From positions 62,001 through 126,000 of the forward strand of contig CAZSDP010000003.1 of the NCBI GenBank assembly GCA_964605665.1: DNA of 64,000 bases. The letters run 5' to 3'. Position numbers and translations under genes: made by a program. This document shows positions 44,733-55,262 of this stretch, one piece after another (positions within the stretch are counted from its first letter, which is position 1; the number at the start of each line of letters is the position of its first letter). The stretch comes from CAZSDP01 sp964605665 (GTDB taxonomy: Bacteria; Planctomycetota; UBA8108; UBA1146). The notes under the pieces are model-generated. The model was not told the DNA's origin and did no database searches. It saw only the letters and a program-made list of their open reading frames with translations.

Positions 44733-47700
44733 TTATGGACAAGCGGGGAAGCTCATACAGCCGATTCCTGAGGGCGTCGATTCTGTTCCGCAATTCGGGA
44801 ACGGTGCTGGCAAAGGAGCCCCGCCAGCAAATAGATAGTTGAGCAAAGTAATCGGATCCGCAATGTTGATGAACCCGTCTGCATTGGCGTCGAGAGCGAG
44901 ATCGCAAATTGCAGGGGTTCCCGAGAAGATGATGGAGAGCATATTGATCGCGTCCGCGATGTTATGAGCTCCCGAGCCATCGGTGTCCCCTCGGATAAAG
45001 GACCGCAGTTGGCACTCGTCGGGAATTCCGTCGAGATCGGTATCGAGGCTACCTCCGGATGCGATGTCACAAGAGTCGATCACCCCATTGAGATTGCAGT
45101 CCTCAGCGGTGCCCGCGGAAATCTGACATGCGTCGAGGGCTCCGTCGGAATCACAGTCACCGCCGGCGGCGATTTCACAGCTGTCGATTTCGCCGTTCCC
45201 GTCGCAATCGTCTGCGTTTCCAGCGAGGATTTCGCAGGTGTCGAGAAGCCCATTGCCATTGCAGTCCCCACCGGCGGCGATTTCACAGCTGTCGGGGACG
45301 AAATCCAAATCACAATCAGGCTCTCCCAACAAGATGTCGCAGAAGTCGGGCACGCCATTCAGATTACAGTCGCCATCGAAGCCGGAGGCGATGTCGCACT
45401 CGTCTGGGACTCCATTCACATTGCAGTCTTCACTGGTGCCATTGACCAAATCGGCATCATCGGGAATTCCATTCCCGTTGCAGTCATTCGAAATGCAGTT
45501 CAGATCGAAGAGACGCAGATCATCCACCGCCGCCTCGACGAAGGACCCCATGTTGAAGTCTCCGACTCGAAAACGGAGTTGGGTCGAGGCGCTCAGTGAG
45601 ATGAAGTCGAGGACTCGGAAGGAATGCTCGAACCAACCACCGCTCGACTCCGCGCCGGAGGGTCCAACAGTTTCGACTTCGACCCAATTGAAGCCATCGG
45701 GACTGATCTCGATCACGAAGACATCTTCACTCGGGGCAGGCCCTCCGTCATTGGAGAACCAGCGCCAATAGGAGAGCGTCGGATCGGAGAGACCGGTGAG
45801 GTCGAGGAATGGTGAGTACAACGAGGTCTCGCCATTATCGACATCCGCCGCTCCGGTCGCCCCTCCCGGGGCCCCTTGACCGGTGAACCAGCACTGAGTT
45901 CCGCTCGGCGAGTGGTCATCTTCCGGCTGCTCGTCGGTTCCCAATGGATCTCCGTAGGTCCAATTACCACTCGTGGCGGTATTGGGAGGCCCGAGAAGCC
46001 AGCCACCCGGCACTTCGAGATCATCGAGTTCATCGACGAGAGCAACCGCGCTCGCTGCCTCGAGCGGCCCTTGCGAGCCAGCTGCGGGACTGGTGACGAC
46101 GAAACCGGTGTTCGCTTCAGCACTCAGGTAGAAGGAGAACATCGTTCCACAGGGGATCGCGGGAAATACCGCGTCGTATTGGTTGCCGGCAATGAAGTTC
46201 AGAGGAGTCGCGCTGTATCCCGTGCCGTCATCAACCCAGAGGGTCTCGGAGCCGGGCACCAGAGAAAAGCCCGGGGAGACATCGATTTCTACGGGGAAGC
46301 TCGAGCCTCCAGAAGGGGTCACCACATCGGGAATCGTCCCCGTCACCGTGATCGTCAGCGGGAATGGGAAATCCACCTCACAAGAGACCAAGCCGGAAGG
46401 AACCGCGGCATCGATCGCTTCGACCCCGTAACTCTGCACTCCTGGCATCGGCGACAGATCGCTGAAGGAGGTCTCACTCCCGAGAAGAGTGGCGATCACG
46501 CTTCCGCCGCGAGACACCTCGATCGCGTCGTAGGGTTCCGCGTTGGTCCAGCTGAGATCGACCGCGGTACCATTGACCGCACAACCGAGGGAGAGTACCG
46601 GCAAAGTAAAGTCACCGGAGGGTCCGATCGTTGGAGCGGCCAGGGAATTCCCCATCCCTGGCTCGAACTGGCCGAGGGTGACATCGATCGCAGTCGGAGG
46701 AGAATTGGCGACGAAGCGGAAATTGTACAGCGTTCCCCAGCGCAGAGCATTCGCGAGGGGATTCTGTGAGAACTCCTCGGTCGACCACTGCAAAGAACCG
46801 GCGCCTTGAACGATCGACCAGTCGGTCGAATCGAACACTTCGCCACTGTGGTAATCAACATCGTGAAAGCCGATGTTGGAGATCGTGACCGCCGCCGGCA
46901 GGGGAATCGTGAATGAGCGAATCGCTCTCGTCGAATTCATGTTGTAGAGGGCGTACTCGTAAGAGTGCAACCCGCCACCGAGGTCTTCACTTTTGAACGC
47001 GAGGATCAGCAATCCACCCTCTCCGTCGGGGATGTCGACCAGATCGACGCTTGGATCTTGGTCTTGCCACGCCTGAATTGCGGGCTTCTGCCGTTCGGTC
47101 GATCCGATGTAATCGATCGTTCTCGAAGCATCGGTGGCAACGGAGAGTTGTCGATAGCTCACATTGTTCAATGCGTTTCCTGCTTGAGAATCATCGGGAG
47201 CCACATACTGCGCTTCGCCGAAGTAGAGCGCGCCCGCATTATTGACAGGGTCGAGATCGTCGCCATGAACTCGAAGGCGACGCCAGGTGAGATCGCTGTT
47301 CACCGGATCGAGAATCACCGGGTAGATGAAGTTCCCCGCTGCCACGTCGATCACCTCGGAGCGCGGTCCGAGGGTCAGCTGACTCCCATTGAGATTCGCG
47401 CCGTAAGGATCGGAACATCCGACCCCCAGCAATTGACCGTTCGCCGGGGGAATACAACCACAGCCACAAATGTCGCCGGTAAGAGCGGCGAATCCATGCT
47501 TCAGCCAGGAGAGCCCGATCTGTTCGAATCGGCCATCGAGTAGCCGATACATATTCTGGGCGATCACCGGGTGCTCATTGGTATTGGCATTCCAGAGCAG
47601 AACGTCGGTGCCGATGTTGCAAGAACTCGTCCCCAGAGCATAGGCGTAGAATCCACCCGCAGAACCGTAGCTGAGTGGAGTGAGCAGGTCTCCGACCACG

Positions 47701-47831
47701 ACATCGGGACCAGTACCGCCCACGCCATTTCCGGGATCACACTGGGCGCGAAGCGAGCTCGATCCGCAGAGCACCGCGATCAGCAGACCACAGAATAATG
47801 CGTCCCGAAGTGTCATCGTCATCTCACTCAT
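44733..47831 (-). CDS. Large secreted protein with calcium-repeat array and dockerin-like tail
   Basis: A 1032-residue exported protein. The signal peptide ends near residue 30 (GSSSLRAQC). Residues 55-400 share a domain with the protein at 18181-20445 (MYRLLDGRFEQIGLSWLKHGFAA, GVGCSDPYGANLN, LGPRSEVIDVAAGNFIYP). Then come fibronectin-like and lectin-like regions. Residues 800-945 are eight or so Asp/Asn-rich repeats (DCNGNGIPDDADL, DCNLNGVPDFCDI) like thrombospondin type 3 calcium repeats. The tail has two calcium loops (DTDGSGAHNIAD, DANADGFINIAD) and ends CMSFPACP. ATG at 47831 with GAGAGTGAG is one of three close starts. Confidence 0.85.
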   Translation of the reverse strand: MSEMTMTLRDALFCGLLIAVLCGSSSLRAQCDPGNGVGGTGPDVVVGDLLTPLSYGSAGGFYAYALGTSSCNIGTDVLLWNANTNEHPVIAQNMYRLLDGRFEQIGLSWLKHGFAALTGDICGCGCIPPANGQLLGVGCSDPYGANLNGSQLTLGPRSEVIDVAAGNFIYPVILDPVNSDLTWRRLRVHGDDLDPVNNAGALYFGEAQYVAPDDSQAGNALNNVSYRQLSVATDASRTIDYIGSTERQKPAIQAWQDQDPSVDLVDIPDGEGGLLILAFKSEDLGGGLHSYEYALYNMNSTRAIRSFTIPLPAAVTISNIGFHDVDYHSGEVFDSTDWSIVQGAGSLQWSTEEFSQNPLANALRWGTLYNFRFVANSPPTAIDVTLGQFEPGMGNSLAAPTIGPSGDFTLPVLSLGCAVNGTAVDLSWTNAEPYDAIEVSRGGSVIATLLGSETSFSDLSPMPGVQSYGVEAIDAAVPSGLVSCEVDFPFPLTITVTGTIPDVVTPSGGSSFPVEIDVSPGFSLVPGSETLWVDDGTGYSATPLNFIAGNQYDAVFPAIPCGTMFSFYLSAEANTGFVVTSPAAGSQGPLEAASAVALVDELDDLEVPGGWLLGPPNTATSGNWTYGDPLGTDEQPEDDHSPSGTQCWFTGQGAPGGATGAADVDNGETSLYSPFLDLTGLSDPTLSYWRWFSNDGGPAPSEDVFVIEISPDGFNWVEVETVGPSGAESSGGWFEHSFRVLDFISLSASTQLRFRVGDFNMGSFVEAAVDDLRLFDLNCISNDCNGNGIPDDADLVNGTSEDCNVNGVPDECDIASGFDGDCNLNGVPDFCDILLGEPDCDLDFVPDSCEIAAGGDCNGNGLLDTCEILAGNADDCDGNGEIDSCEIAAGGDCDSDGALDACQISAGTAEDCNLNGVIDSCDIASGGSLDTDLDGIPDECQLRSFIRGDTDGSGAHNIADAINMLSIIFSGTPAICDLALDANADGFINIADPITLLNYLFAGGAPLPAPFPNCGTESTPSGIGCMSFPACP

Positions 47832-48397
47832 CGTCAACTCACTCTCGGTGCGCAGCCAGGATGGAGGAGTCTCGCGAAGATGCGGTAGACCGATCCCGCG
47901 CCCAACTCGGGGCTTGCCACCAATTCAGCAGTTTCTCAAAAGCAGACCCTGGGGTGATCAAGTAACCTTGGGGGGGTCCGGGATTTCAGCCTCCCCGGAC
48001 CTTCAATTGTAAGATCTGGAGGGGGTTCCCGACACCCTCCGATCGGTGAATTTGTTACCGAAATTGCCCAAAACACCGGATTACTGACACTTTGCGTCAC
48101 ATCTGCCGTCACTGAAGACCACGACGCTCCCTCATCCAGAGAGATGCCCCCCCGCCTCTGAGCTCCGCAGGTGTGCTCAATGCTGTCTCGGGAGGCCGTT
48201 TCGGCTTCTCAGTCGAGACCACCAAAACCCGATCTGTGCGAACGTCTTCCTCTTCCACATCTGGTGCGCGCTGAGGCCCCTCTCCTTCGAATTCATACCT
48301 CCCCACCAGTCACCGCTCTCCCCGACCGTTAGGAAGCGGTCACACCCCTTTTCGGCGAAATCTCGCGCCCAATCCGATTTCTTCGTACGCTTCCCGA
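47832..48397. other. Divergent intergenic region with two hairpins
   Basis: No gene is supported in this 566-bp region between divergent secreted-protein genes. GGTCCGGG (47975-47982) pairs with CCCGGACC (47994-48001), and GGAGGG (48018-48023) with CCCTCC (48035-48040). They may lie in the leader of either gene or define a small RNA; I cannot tell. Confidence 0.4.
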
Positions 48398-51300
48398 ATG
48401 AAAACCATCATCACCTCAATTGTCGTGGCCCTCATCTCGACTTCAGCGACCACCTCGACGGTGGAAGGGCAATGGATCGAACTCCTACCCGCGGAGAGTT
48501 TGCAGGAGTGGATCGGCGATCGATCGCTCTGGCGACTCGAAGAAGGCACCCTGATCGGGGAGGGGGTCGACGGAGGTCCTATCGCTCGAACCACCTTCCT
48601 CTTCCATCCCCTGCTGGCGTCCGACTTCATCCTCGAAGCTGAGGTGCGATTGACCGGCGGTAATTCAGGGATTCAGTATCGAAGCCGGCCTGGAAACGGT
48701 AGCGCCGCGATCGGCTACCAGGCGGATCTGGATGCGGAGAACACCTACACCGGCATCCTCTATGAAGCCGGCGGGCGGGCGATCCTCGGAGCTCGCGGAC
48801 AGATCACTCTCGCCGATGCCAAAGGCGGACAGTCGATCGCTGAACTCGACAGCGCACAAAAGGCTGCCGAGGCTCACCGTCCAGGCACGTGGACCCGAAT
48901 GAAAGTGATCGCACTCGGGACCTATCTCCGACACGAGATCGAAGGGATCGTCACGTGCGAAGTCTACGATCGGTCCCCAGCCGCCGCCCAGCGAGGCCAA
49001 TTCGCCGTGCAGTTGCACCAAGGGGGTCCGATGACGATCGAGGTGCGGAAGTTACGGGTCCGCCTCCTCACGCCGGAAGAGGAGCAAGCTGCCACCGATC
49101 GTGATCGGACCGCAGCAGATGCGGCAAGCCTCGACTCTCTGCCTCCTCACCATCCAGATTTCCCGACGTCAGAGGATAGAGTTCGCCCTCGGTGGATCTG
49201 GTCGAGTGATACTCCCAGCGCCGGTCAAAAGGTGACTCTCGGTACCACCGTCGTTCTTCAAAAGTCACCCCGAACGATCAGTGGCCTGGTGACGGGAGAC
49301 AACCGGTTCCAACTTTCCATCGATGGAAAAGAGATCGCTTCCGGGAACGATTGGGCGGTGCCGGTTGAGTTCGAAGAAGCGGGGGTAGAAGGGAATGCCA
49401 TCGCTCTCCGAGCGGTCGTCGAAAACGATGAAGGTCCCGCTGCATTCGCACTCCATCTGACGATCGATTACGAGGACGGGACGAAGGGCACCGTGGTCAC
49501 CGACGCCGGTTGGTCCACTCTTCGGGAAGGAAACTGGGAACCGGTTCACGACTTTGGAGTTGTTGGACAAGAGACCAGTCCGTGGGGAGATGTCTTCTCA
49601 ATGAAGATCGCGTCCAGCCCCGACGATTGGCAGCTCGCCCCTGGTTTTCGCGCCGAGTTGCTCTACTCAGCTGGACGCGGCGAGGGAAGTTGGGCTTCGA
49701 TGGTGTTCGAAAGCCCTCGGAAGATCATCCTCTCTCCCCAGGTTGGAGAGCTGATGCGCATCAAACTCCCCACCAACGATTCCGGGTCCGTCATCACCGA
49801 GCCGATCGCTGAAGGAATCGGCAATGCCCAAGGACTTTGCTTTGCAGATGGAGCGCTCTTCGTCCATGTCACCGATCTACCGAAGAATGGCGGTGGACTG
49901 TGGAAGCTCGAAGATCAGAACGAAGACGGGTTCTACGAATCGAAGCAGCGACTGCGAAGCTATGGAGTTCGAAATGAGCATGGCAGTCATGGTTTGGTCT
50001 ACGGCAAGGACGGTTGGCTCTACCTCACCATCGGAAACCATGTCCCACTGTCGGAAGAGCTCTCCCCCACCGATCCCTATCGTCACTTTGCCGAAGACAC
50101 ACTGCTTTCCCGCATCGAGGACCCCAACGGACACGCCATCGGAATGCGGGCGCCCGCCGGGCAAATTGTCCGAGTCCGACCGGACGGAACCGGTTGGGAG
50201 AGAGTCGCGGGTGGTTTGCGCAATGCTTACGATCTCGCCTTCCACCTCGAAGATGAACTCTTCACCTATGATTCCGATATGGAGTGGGATCTCGGTACGC
50301 CTTGGTACCGCTCCCCCAGAATTTTCCATCTGACCTCCGGTGCAGAAATCGGCTGGAGAAGCGGCAATGGAAAGTGGCCCGACGCAATCCCCGACGCGAT
50401 TCCTCCCGTGGTCGAGACCGACCTGTCCTCACCGACCGGCGTCGTCTCGGGATTGGAGAGTCAGTTTCCCGGCCGTTGGCGTCATGCCTTGTTCGTCGGC
50501 GACTGGGCCTACGGTCGAATCCTCGCGGTTCAGCTCCAGGAAGATGGAGCGAGCTGGCTTGGTACGGTCGAAGAGTTTTGCCAAGGGTCTCCTCTCAACG
50601 TCACCGATTTTTCCTTCGGTGCTGATGGCGCGCTCTACTTGATCACCGGAGGACGCGGCACTCAGAGTGGACTCTATCGAATCTCAGTGGCAAATCCTGC
50701 CTTGGCAGCAGAAGGAGCTGCTTCGCCCCCGGTCACCGAAGCAGGACGAGCCGCGAGAGCGACACGACGGTCACTCGAAACGCTACACCGAACCCCTGAC
50801 CTCGATCGCCTCGATGAAATCTGGCGAGCACTCGGAGATGAAGACCGCGCGATCCGCGATGCAGCGCGTATCGCCCTCGAACGCGTTCCTGTGGAGCAGT
50901 GGCGCGATCGAATTCGAATCGCGATCGAACGTCTCGAAGACCCCACTCGAGTGCGAATCGCTCTGCTCGCCCTGGCAAGGGTTGGGGATAACGAAGACCG
51001 CGCATCGGTTGCCGAGCAACTCCTACTTCTTCCCACGCCTCAAAATTCCGCCGCGGAGATCACCGAGATACGCATCGCGATCATCGCTCTCGCCAGGACC
51101 TCTCCAGTTCCTTCCACGATGCGAACTGCGCTGCTGATGAGATTTGACCCACGATATCCCGCGGGCGATTTCGCGCGCGATCGATTGTCCACCGAGCTCC
51201 TCGCTCAGCTCGAAGCACCATTGCTGATCGAACGAACTCTTGAAGTTTGGGAGCAGACTCCCGATCTCTCGTCGAGACTTCACTTCGCGTCGATCCTCCC

Positions 51301-51976
51301 CCACCTGAAGAGCGGTTGGAACTCGGAGACTCGTGAACAAGTGGGACAACTTCTCGCTGAGCTCAAGAGTGAAGGGGGTGGACACAGCCTCAACGGATAC
51401 ATCTCGCAGATTAAAGGCGAGCTACAAAGCCAGCTCGGGACCACTCCGTCGAGCGACTCCACGCCGACCGATACTGCCGTGACTCTGCCGAAGCGAGTCA
51501 GCGAATGGACCGAGAATCAATTGGTCGCCTTGGCCCAAAAAGGACCCTCCACCGATGACGTGGCCCTCGCTCGCGCAGCGTACAAGAAAGCGCTCTGCGT
51601 CAATTGTCACCGGCGAGATGGGATCGGTGGTGGCATCGGTACAGATCTGACCGGCAGCGCGGGGCGATACAGCGCTGAAGATCTGGTCGAAGCGATCTTC
51701 GACCCTTCGCGCAACATTTCGTCTCAGTATCAGTGGACCGAGATCGAGACATCAGACGATCTCTTCGTCGGACGGTTGATCGGAGAAAACGACGAACACC
51801 TGCAGATCAATCCCAATGCCTTCCACTACGAGCGGATCTCGATTCCCAAGGGGAGTGTCGTCCGTCGTTCCCCCAGTCCGATCTCACCAATGCCTCCGGG
51901 ACTTCTCGATTCCTTGAATGAAAAAGAGGTCGGTGCTCTGTTGCGGTGGCTCCGGGGTACCGTCCCTCAAGATTGA
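48398..51976 (+). CDS. PVC-type cytochrome c with DUF1080, propeller and HEAT domains
   Basis: A 1192-residue exported protein. Signal peptide to about residue 24; DUF1080 (3-keto-disaccharide hydrolase-like jelly roll) at 25-225; a small beta domain at 255-395; a six-bladed propeller of the PVC membrane-bound dehydrogenase type at about 410-770 (NEHGSHGLVYGKDGWLYLTIGN); HEAT-like helices at 780-1000; and a C-terminal cytochrome c with C1067-VNCH1071 and the GGGIGTDLTG loop. This architecture is typical of Planctomycetota and is linked to periplasmic carbohydrate oxidation. Substrate not known. The methionine haem ligand may lie in the ISPMPPGLL stretch. Confidence 0.9.
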   Translation: MKTIITSIVVALISTSATTSTVEGQWIELLPAESLQEWIGDRSLWRLEEGTLIGEGVDGGPIARTTFLFHPLLASDFILEAEVRLTGGNSGIQYRSRPGNGSAAIGYQADLDAENTYTGILYEAGGRAILGARGQITLADAKGGQSIAELDSAQKAAEAHRPGTWTRMKVIALGTYLRHEIEGIVTCEVYDRSPAAAQRGQFAVQLHQGGPMTIEVRKLRVRLLTPEEEQAATDRDRTAADAASLDSLPPHHPDFPTSEDRVRPRWIWSSDTPSAGQKVTLGTTVVLQKSPRTISGLVTGDNRFQLSIDGKEIASGNDWAVPVEFEEAGVEGNAIALRAVVENDEGPAAFALHLTIDYEDGTKGTVVTDAGWSTLREGNWEPVHDFGVVGQETSPWGDVFSMKIASSPDDWQLAPGFRAELLYSAGRGEGSWASMVFESPRKIILSPQVGELMRIKLPTNDSGSVITEPIAEGIGNAQGLCFADGALFVHVTDLPKNGGGLWKLEDQNEDGFYESKQRLRSYGVRNEHGSHGLVYGKDGWLYLTIGNHVPLSEELSPTDPYRHFAEDTLLSRIEDPNGHAIGMRAPAGQIVRVRPDGTGWERVAGGLRNAYDLAFHLEDELFTYDSDMEWDLGTPWYRSPRIFHLTSGAEIGWRSGNGKWPDAIPDAIPPVVETDLSSPTGVVSGLESQFPGRWRHALFVGDWAYGRILAVQLQEDGASWLGTVEEFCQGSPLNVTDFSFGADGALYLITGGRGTQSGLYRISVANPALAAEGAASPPVTEAGRAARATRRSLETLHRTPDLDRLDEIWRALGDEDRAIRDAARIALERVPVEQWRDRIRIAIERLEDPTRVRIALLALARVGDNEDRASVAEQLLLLPTPQNSAAEITEIRIAIIALARTSPVPSTMRTALLMRFDPRYPAGDFARDRLSTELLAQLEAPLLIERTLEVWEQTPDLSSRLHFASILPHLKSGWNSETREQVGQLLAELKSEGGGHSLNGYISQIKGELQSQLGTTPSSDSTPTDTAVTLPKRVSEWTENQLVALAQKGPSTDDVALARAAYKKALCVNCHRRDGIGGGIGTDLTGSAGRYSAEDLVEAIFDPSRNISSQYQWTEIETSDDLFVGRLIGENDEHLQINPNAFHYERISIPKGSVVRRSPSPISPMPPGLLDSLNEKEVGALLRWLRGTVPQD

Positions 51977-52005
51977 AGGGCGCCTTCCCCTCCCGCACCT
52001 TCGCG

Positions 52006-53232
52006 CTAATCGCGAGAATCGGGGAGATATCCGCCGAAGCGCACCTCAAAGGTGACCGCCATTTCAGGTGTGAACTCATAACCACGATCTCGGGGAAAAC
52101 TCGCTCGCGGAGACAACTCGAAGAAGAGCCACTTGCGATAAAATTGCCTGCGCAACCGCAGCTCTAAGTTGTAACCATCGACGATCCAAGATGGTCGAGT
52201 ATAGAGGCTCATTCCCAACGATCCGGAGACCGCTGTCTTTTCGTCGAGAGCTTCTGCCAGAGAGATACTCTGAGACATTTCGACGCCGCTCGTCTCTTCC
52301 CCCCACTCCGCTTCGGTTCGCGAACGAAAACGACCGAGGGCAAATTCTCGGTCGAGATCGATCCGAGTTCGTTCAGAGAAGCCCTCGCCGTCAAACCACT
52401 GGACCCTCTGCAAAAGGCGTCGATTCCAATCTTCACCATCCCAGTCGAGGCTCCACTTTGCTTCGACCCGCGCCTTGAAACCGTTATCGAATCGTCCCCC
52501 AGCACCGAAGCTCAGCGAAGACCGATCCGCAAAGGGAATCGCATACTCCAGCTGAGCACCGCGTTCTCGATCTGCGTCCTGAACCGAGATCGGTGTCCCC
52601 GCCAAGCTCTCGTCATCGGAGTCGGCATCGATGCTGAGTCGAATGCGCTCTTCCAGCCGAGGAAAGGGAAGTCGAGCTTTGAAGCGGGTCTTCGTTTCAA
52701 AATCACCTTTTTCAGCCCAGCGGAACTCTTGCCGAAGGGTCACCAATGACACTCGGTTGTCATCTTCGATCCGAACATCTCCAAAGAACTGATCGATGGC
52801 ATCATTCGATTCAACCAACTGATCCGACACGAATCCGTGAAACTGATCGAACATCGACGACAGATCACTCGGCACCGCGAGAAATCTCTGCCACCAACTG
52901 AGAGACCGCTCTGGTTCGGGATCCCCGGGTTGAGCCGTGCCGTCTCCAGTCACCGGAATCTCGTCGGTGGCCCCCTCCTGATCTGGAGTTTCCGCCGCTG
53001 GCGCTTCTTGGGCGGGCGCTTCTTGGGCGGGCGCTTCTTGGGTGGGTGCTTCTTGGGTGGGCGCTTCTTGGGTGGGCGCTTCTTGGGCGGGTGCTTCTTG
53101 GGCGGGTGCGTCCTGCTGTGGTATTTCTACCAGTGGGGTTGCTGCCGCGCTGGCCTCCGGTGAGATCGCCACCCCGCAGAGAGCGAGAGTGAGAATCAGA
53201 CAAAAAATCGAGGAAAAACTGGTCCGGTCCAT
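52006..53232 (-). CDS. Outer-membrane barrel-like protein with EAPAQ repeats
   Basis: A 408-residue exported protein. Signal peptide to about residue 30 (SPEASA). Residues 35-80 consist of eight or so five-residue repeats (QEAPA, QEAPT), encoded by 15-bp tandem repeats at about 53000-53105. Residues 150-408 are amphipathic strands rich in R, E, W and F with alternating polarity (RRQFYRKWLFFELSPRASFPRDRGYEFTPEMAVTFEVRFGGY), as in an outer-membrane barrel. Function unknown. The repeat would form a flexible periplasmic linker and could vary in length. The 392-bp divergent region 53233-53624 has no other gene. Confidence 0.7.
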   Translation of the reverse strand: MDRTSFSSIFCLILTLALCGVAISPEASAAATPLVEIPQQDAPAQEAPAQEAPTQEAPTQEAPTQEAPAQEAPAQEAPAAETPDQEGATDEIPVTGDGTAQPGDPEPERSLSWWQRFLAVPSDLSSMFDQFHGFVSDQLVESNDAIDQFFGDVRIEDDNRVSLVTLRQEFRWAEKGDFETKTRFKARLPFPRLEERIRLSIDADSDDESLAGTPISVQDADRERGAQLEYAIPFADRSSLSFGAGGRFDNGFKARVEAKWSLDWDGEDWNRRLLQRVQWFDGEGFSERTRIDLDREFALGRFRSRTEAEWGEETSGVEMSQSISLAEALDEKTAVSGSLGMSLYTRPSWIVDGYNLELRLRRQFYRKWLFFELSPRASFPRDRGYEFTPEMAVTFEVRFGGYLPDSRD

Positions 53233-53624
53233 CGCAGCTGAGGAGTCCTTCCACGCCACATCCACACCTCAATCAGTCGCCAAGAGCAGAAGATACGAGA
53301 GTTGCTCGAAGGGGAGTACCGGAATTCGGCGATTCTCGGGGAGGGAGCTCAACTCCCGGTCGATCGGTGCCCTGAGCTCGAGAGGGTGGAGAGAGAGCGA
53401 TTTTTTCGTCCCCATCGGCGTTCTTCGAAGATCTCCGACAGGCCCCACTATCCTCCGCTCCCAATCTCTTGTATGAGAGAGGCTCTCGATTCGCTCTTTG
53501 GGGAGCGCAGCCGTTCACGGCGTCCGATTCTCGCGAGACGCTTTGGGTCGATCGACACAGGTAAATGACAATTTCGCGCGGTTGGGCAAGATCCCAGCTA
53601 TCGAGCCCGCTCGAAAGGAAACCG

Positions 53625-54944
53625 ATGAAACGAACTCATCTTGTCGTCTTGATGCTCATCCTCATCTTGGGCGCCGCAGAGCGCACCGATGCTCAGGACC
53701 CCGACTTGATCTTCACCGCGACCAGCAACAGTGGCCCAGCGGGATCGATCACCGCAATCTCTGTACTCCTCGACAATGCAGAAGGCCCGGTCGCCGGTTG
53801 GTCCTACGGTCTCTGCAATGGCCCTGGAGTCGAGCCTGCCGGAGTCCCCGCCGACAATGGTGCCTATGACTTCAACGAGCGATCCGCATTTCCCGACGGA
53901 GTGACCCAAGGGGTCGTGATCTGTTTCACCGGATGCAATCCGATTCCAGTCGGAACGAATGGACTCGAGATGCTCGAAGTGGAGTACACCATCGATCCGG
54001 GAGCGGCGATCGGAGATGAGACCTCCCTCGACTTCTGCAACACCCTTGGACTCCCCTCGGTCGCGACCGTCGCGGTCGTCAATGGCGCCTCGATTGTCCC
54101 AACCCAAGTCTCCGGATTGATCACCGTCGGCGATGCTCAAGCAGCACTCACATTTGTGGCGCCGGTGGTTGGCCCACTCGATTATCGAGCATCGGATGGA
54201 ATCGGGGGATTACCGGTCACGATCGGATACTCCATCTCAGAAGAAGACAATGGAGTTGGCCTCCAGGTCACGCAGGGGTTTTCGATGGGATTGAGTCACG
54301 ACGACTCACTCCTCTCGATCACCGCAGTCAATGCCAGTGGCGCTGTCGCTGCTCTCAATAGCGGAGCGGGCCCAGACTTCTTCGAGACGCGCATCTTGAG
54401 TAATGGGTTCACCGTCGGTTGTGTCTATTGCTTCACCACCTGTGAAACTCTGAGCTTCCCTGAAAACCAACCACCGGTGGTGACCGTCGACTACGAAGGT
54501 GTTGCCGGAGCTCTTGTCGGAGTGGAAGGAACTTCGGCGCCGTCTCCTCTGACTTGGGATAACACGCTGGGAACGCCCCCCGTTCCCAATGTCCTCGCCA
54601 GTCTCGCCGGGGCGAGCATCAGCGCCCTTCTCGAGAATGGATCGGTCACCTTCAACGGAACCGTGGCGGTTCCATTCGAGACCGGCGACGCCAACACTGA
54701 TGGAGTGATCGACATCGCCGACATGGTTTGGATCTTGCAGGAGCTCTTTAACAACGGTCCGGTGAGCACCTGCCCCATCTCCCGAGATACCAATGGAGAT
54801 GGCGCCGCCGATGCTGCAGATCCGGTCTACCTCTCCAACTATCTCTTCCTCGGTGGTCCTCCCTTGGTCCACCCCTTCATGGTCTGTGACATCCGAGTCG
54901 ACCAGACGGAAGCAGACTGCCTCGTCGCTGGCTGCGTACCCTAA
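53625..54944 (+). CDS. Secreted protein with cohesin-like repeats and dockerin-like tail
   Basis: A 439-residue exported protein with a signal peptide (residues 1-23, to TDAQ). Two similar beta domains follow (about 27-175 and 180-355): each has a WSYGLCNGPG or GFSMGLSHDD segment, a GVTQGVVICFTGC or GFTVGCVYCFTTC segment and an ETSLDF or TSAPSPLTWDN segment. They resemble cohesin-like sandwiches. The tail has calcium loops DANTDGVIDIAD and DTNGDGAADAAD and ends CLVAGCVP. GAAAGGAAA precedes the ATG. A terminator follows. Confidence 0.85.
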   Translation: MKRTHLVVLMLILILGAAERTDAQDPDLIFTATSNSGPAGSITAISVLLDNAEGPVAGWSYGLCNGPGVEPAGVPADNGAYDFNERSAFPDGVTQGVVICFTGCNPIPVGTNGLEMLEVEYTIDPGAAIGDETSLDFCNTLGLPSVATVAVVNGASIVPTQVSGLITVGDAQAALTFVAPVVGPLDYRASDGIGGLPVTIGYSISEEDNGVGLQVTQGFSMGLSHDDSLLSITAVNASGAVAALNSGAGPDFFETRILSNGFTVGCVYCFTTCETLSFPENQPPVVTVDYEGVAGALVGVEGTSAPSPLTWDNTLGTPPVPNVLASLAGASISALLENGSVTFNGTVAVPFETGDANTDGVIDIADMVWILQELFNNGPVSTCPISRDTNGDGAADAADPVYLSNYLFLGGPPLVHPFMVCDIRVDQTEADCLVAGCVP

Positions 54945-54990
54945 ACCTGCGCCTCCACTTACAGCTTTAGCCAATTTGAGTCTGCGAAGG

Positions 54991-55026
54991 TCCCCCGCGC
55001 ATTTCTCCAAAGAGATGCGCGGGGGA
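54991..55026 (+). terminator. Strong hairpin terminator
   Basis: TCCCCCGCGCAT (54991-55002) pairs with ATGCGCGGGGGA (55015-55026), with three more inner pairs. It lies 47 bp after the stop of the secreted protein and is followed by CTCCTCTT. Confidence 0.75.
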
Positions 55027-55262
55027 CTCCTCTTGGGGGGGGTATACGCAATCGCCGAGGCTCCATATAATCGACGATTCTGAGCCTGAGTTTCGTCTAG
55101 TCCGCCCATCCATGCATCTTCACCACGTGAAGTGCGAAGAGACGTCCAAATGAGCGAAGTTTATTGAGAAATCGGATTCACCTCCCAAAGGCTCGACCGA
55201 CGCCGCAGCCCATCGCTCGCGATCACTTCGCACCCGCACCTCGAGAATCGGTTTCCTCTCAC

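Noticed and set aside
45876..46769. Long plus-strand frame inside the secreted protein gene at 44733-47831
   Set aside because: It is the antisense of a well-supported gene and has the Arg/Gly-rich composition of a shadow frame.
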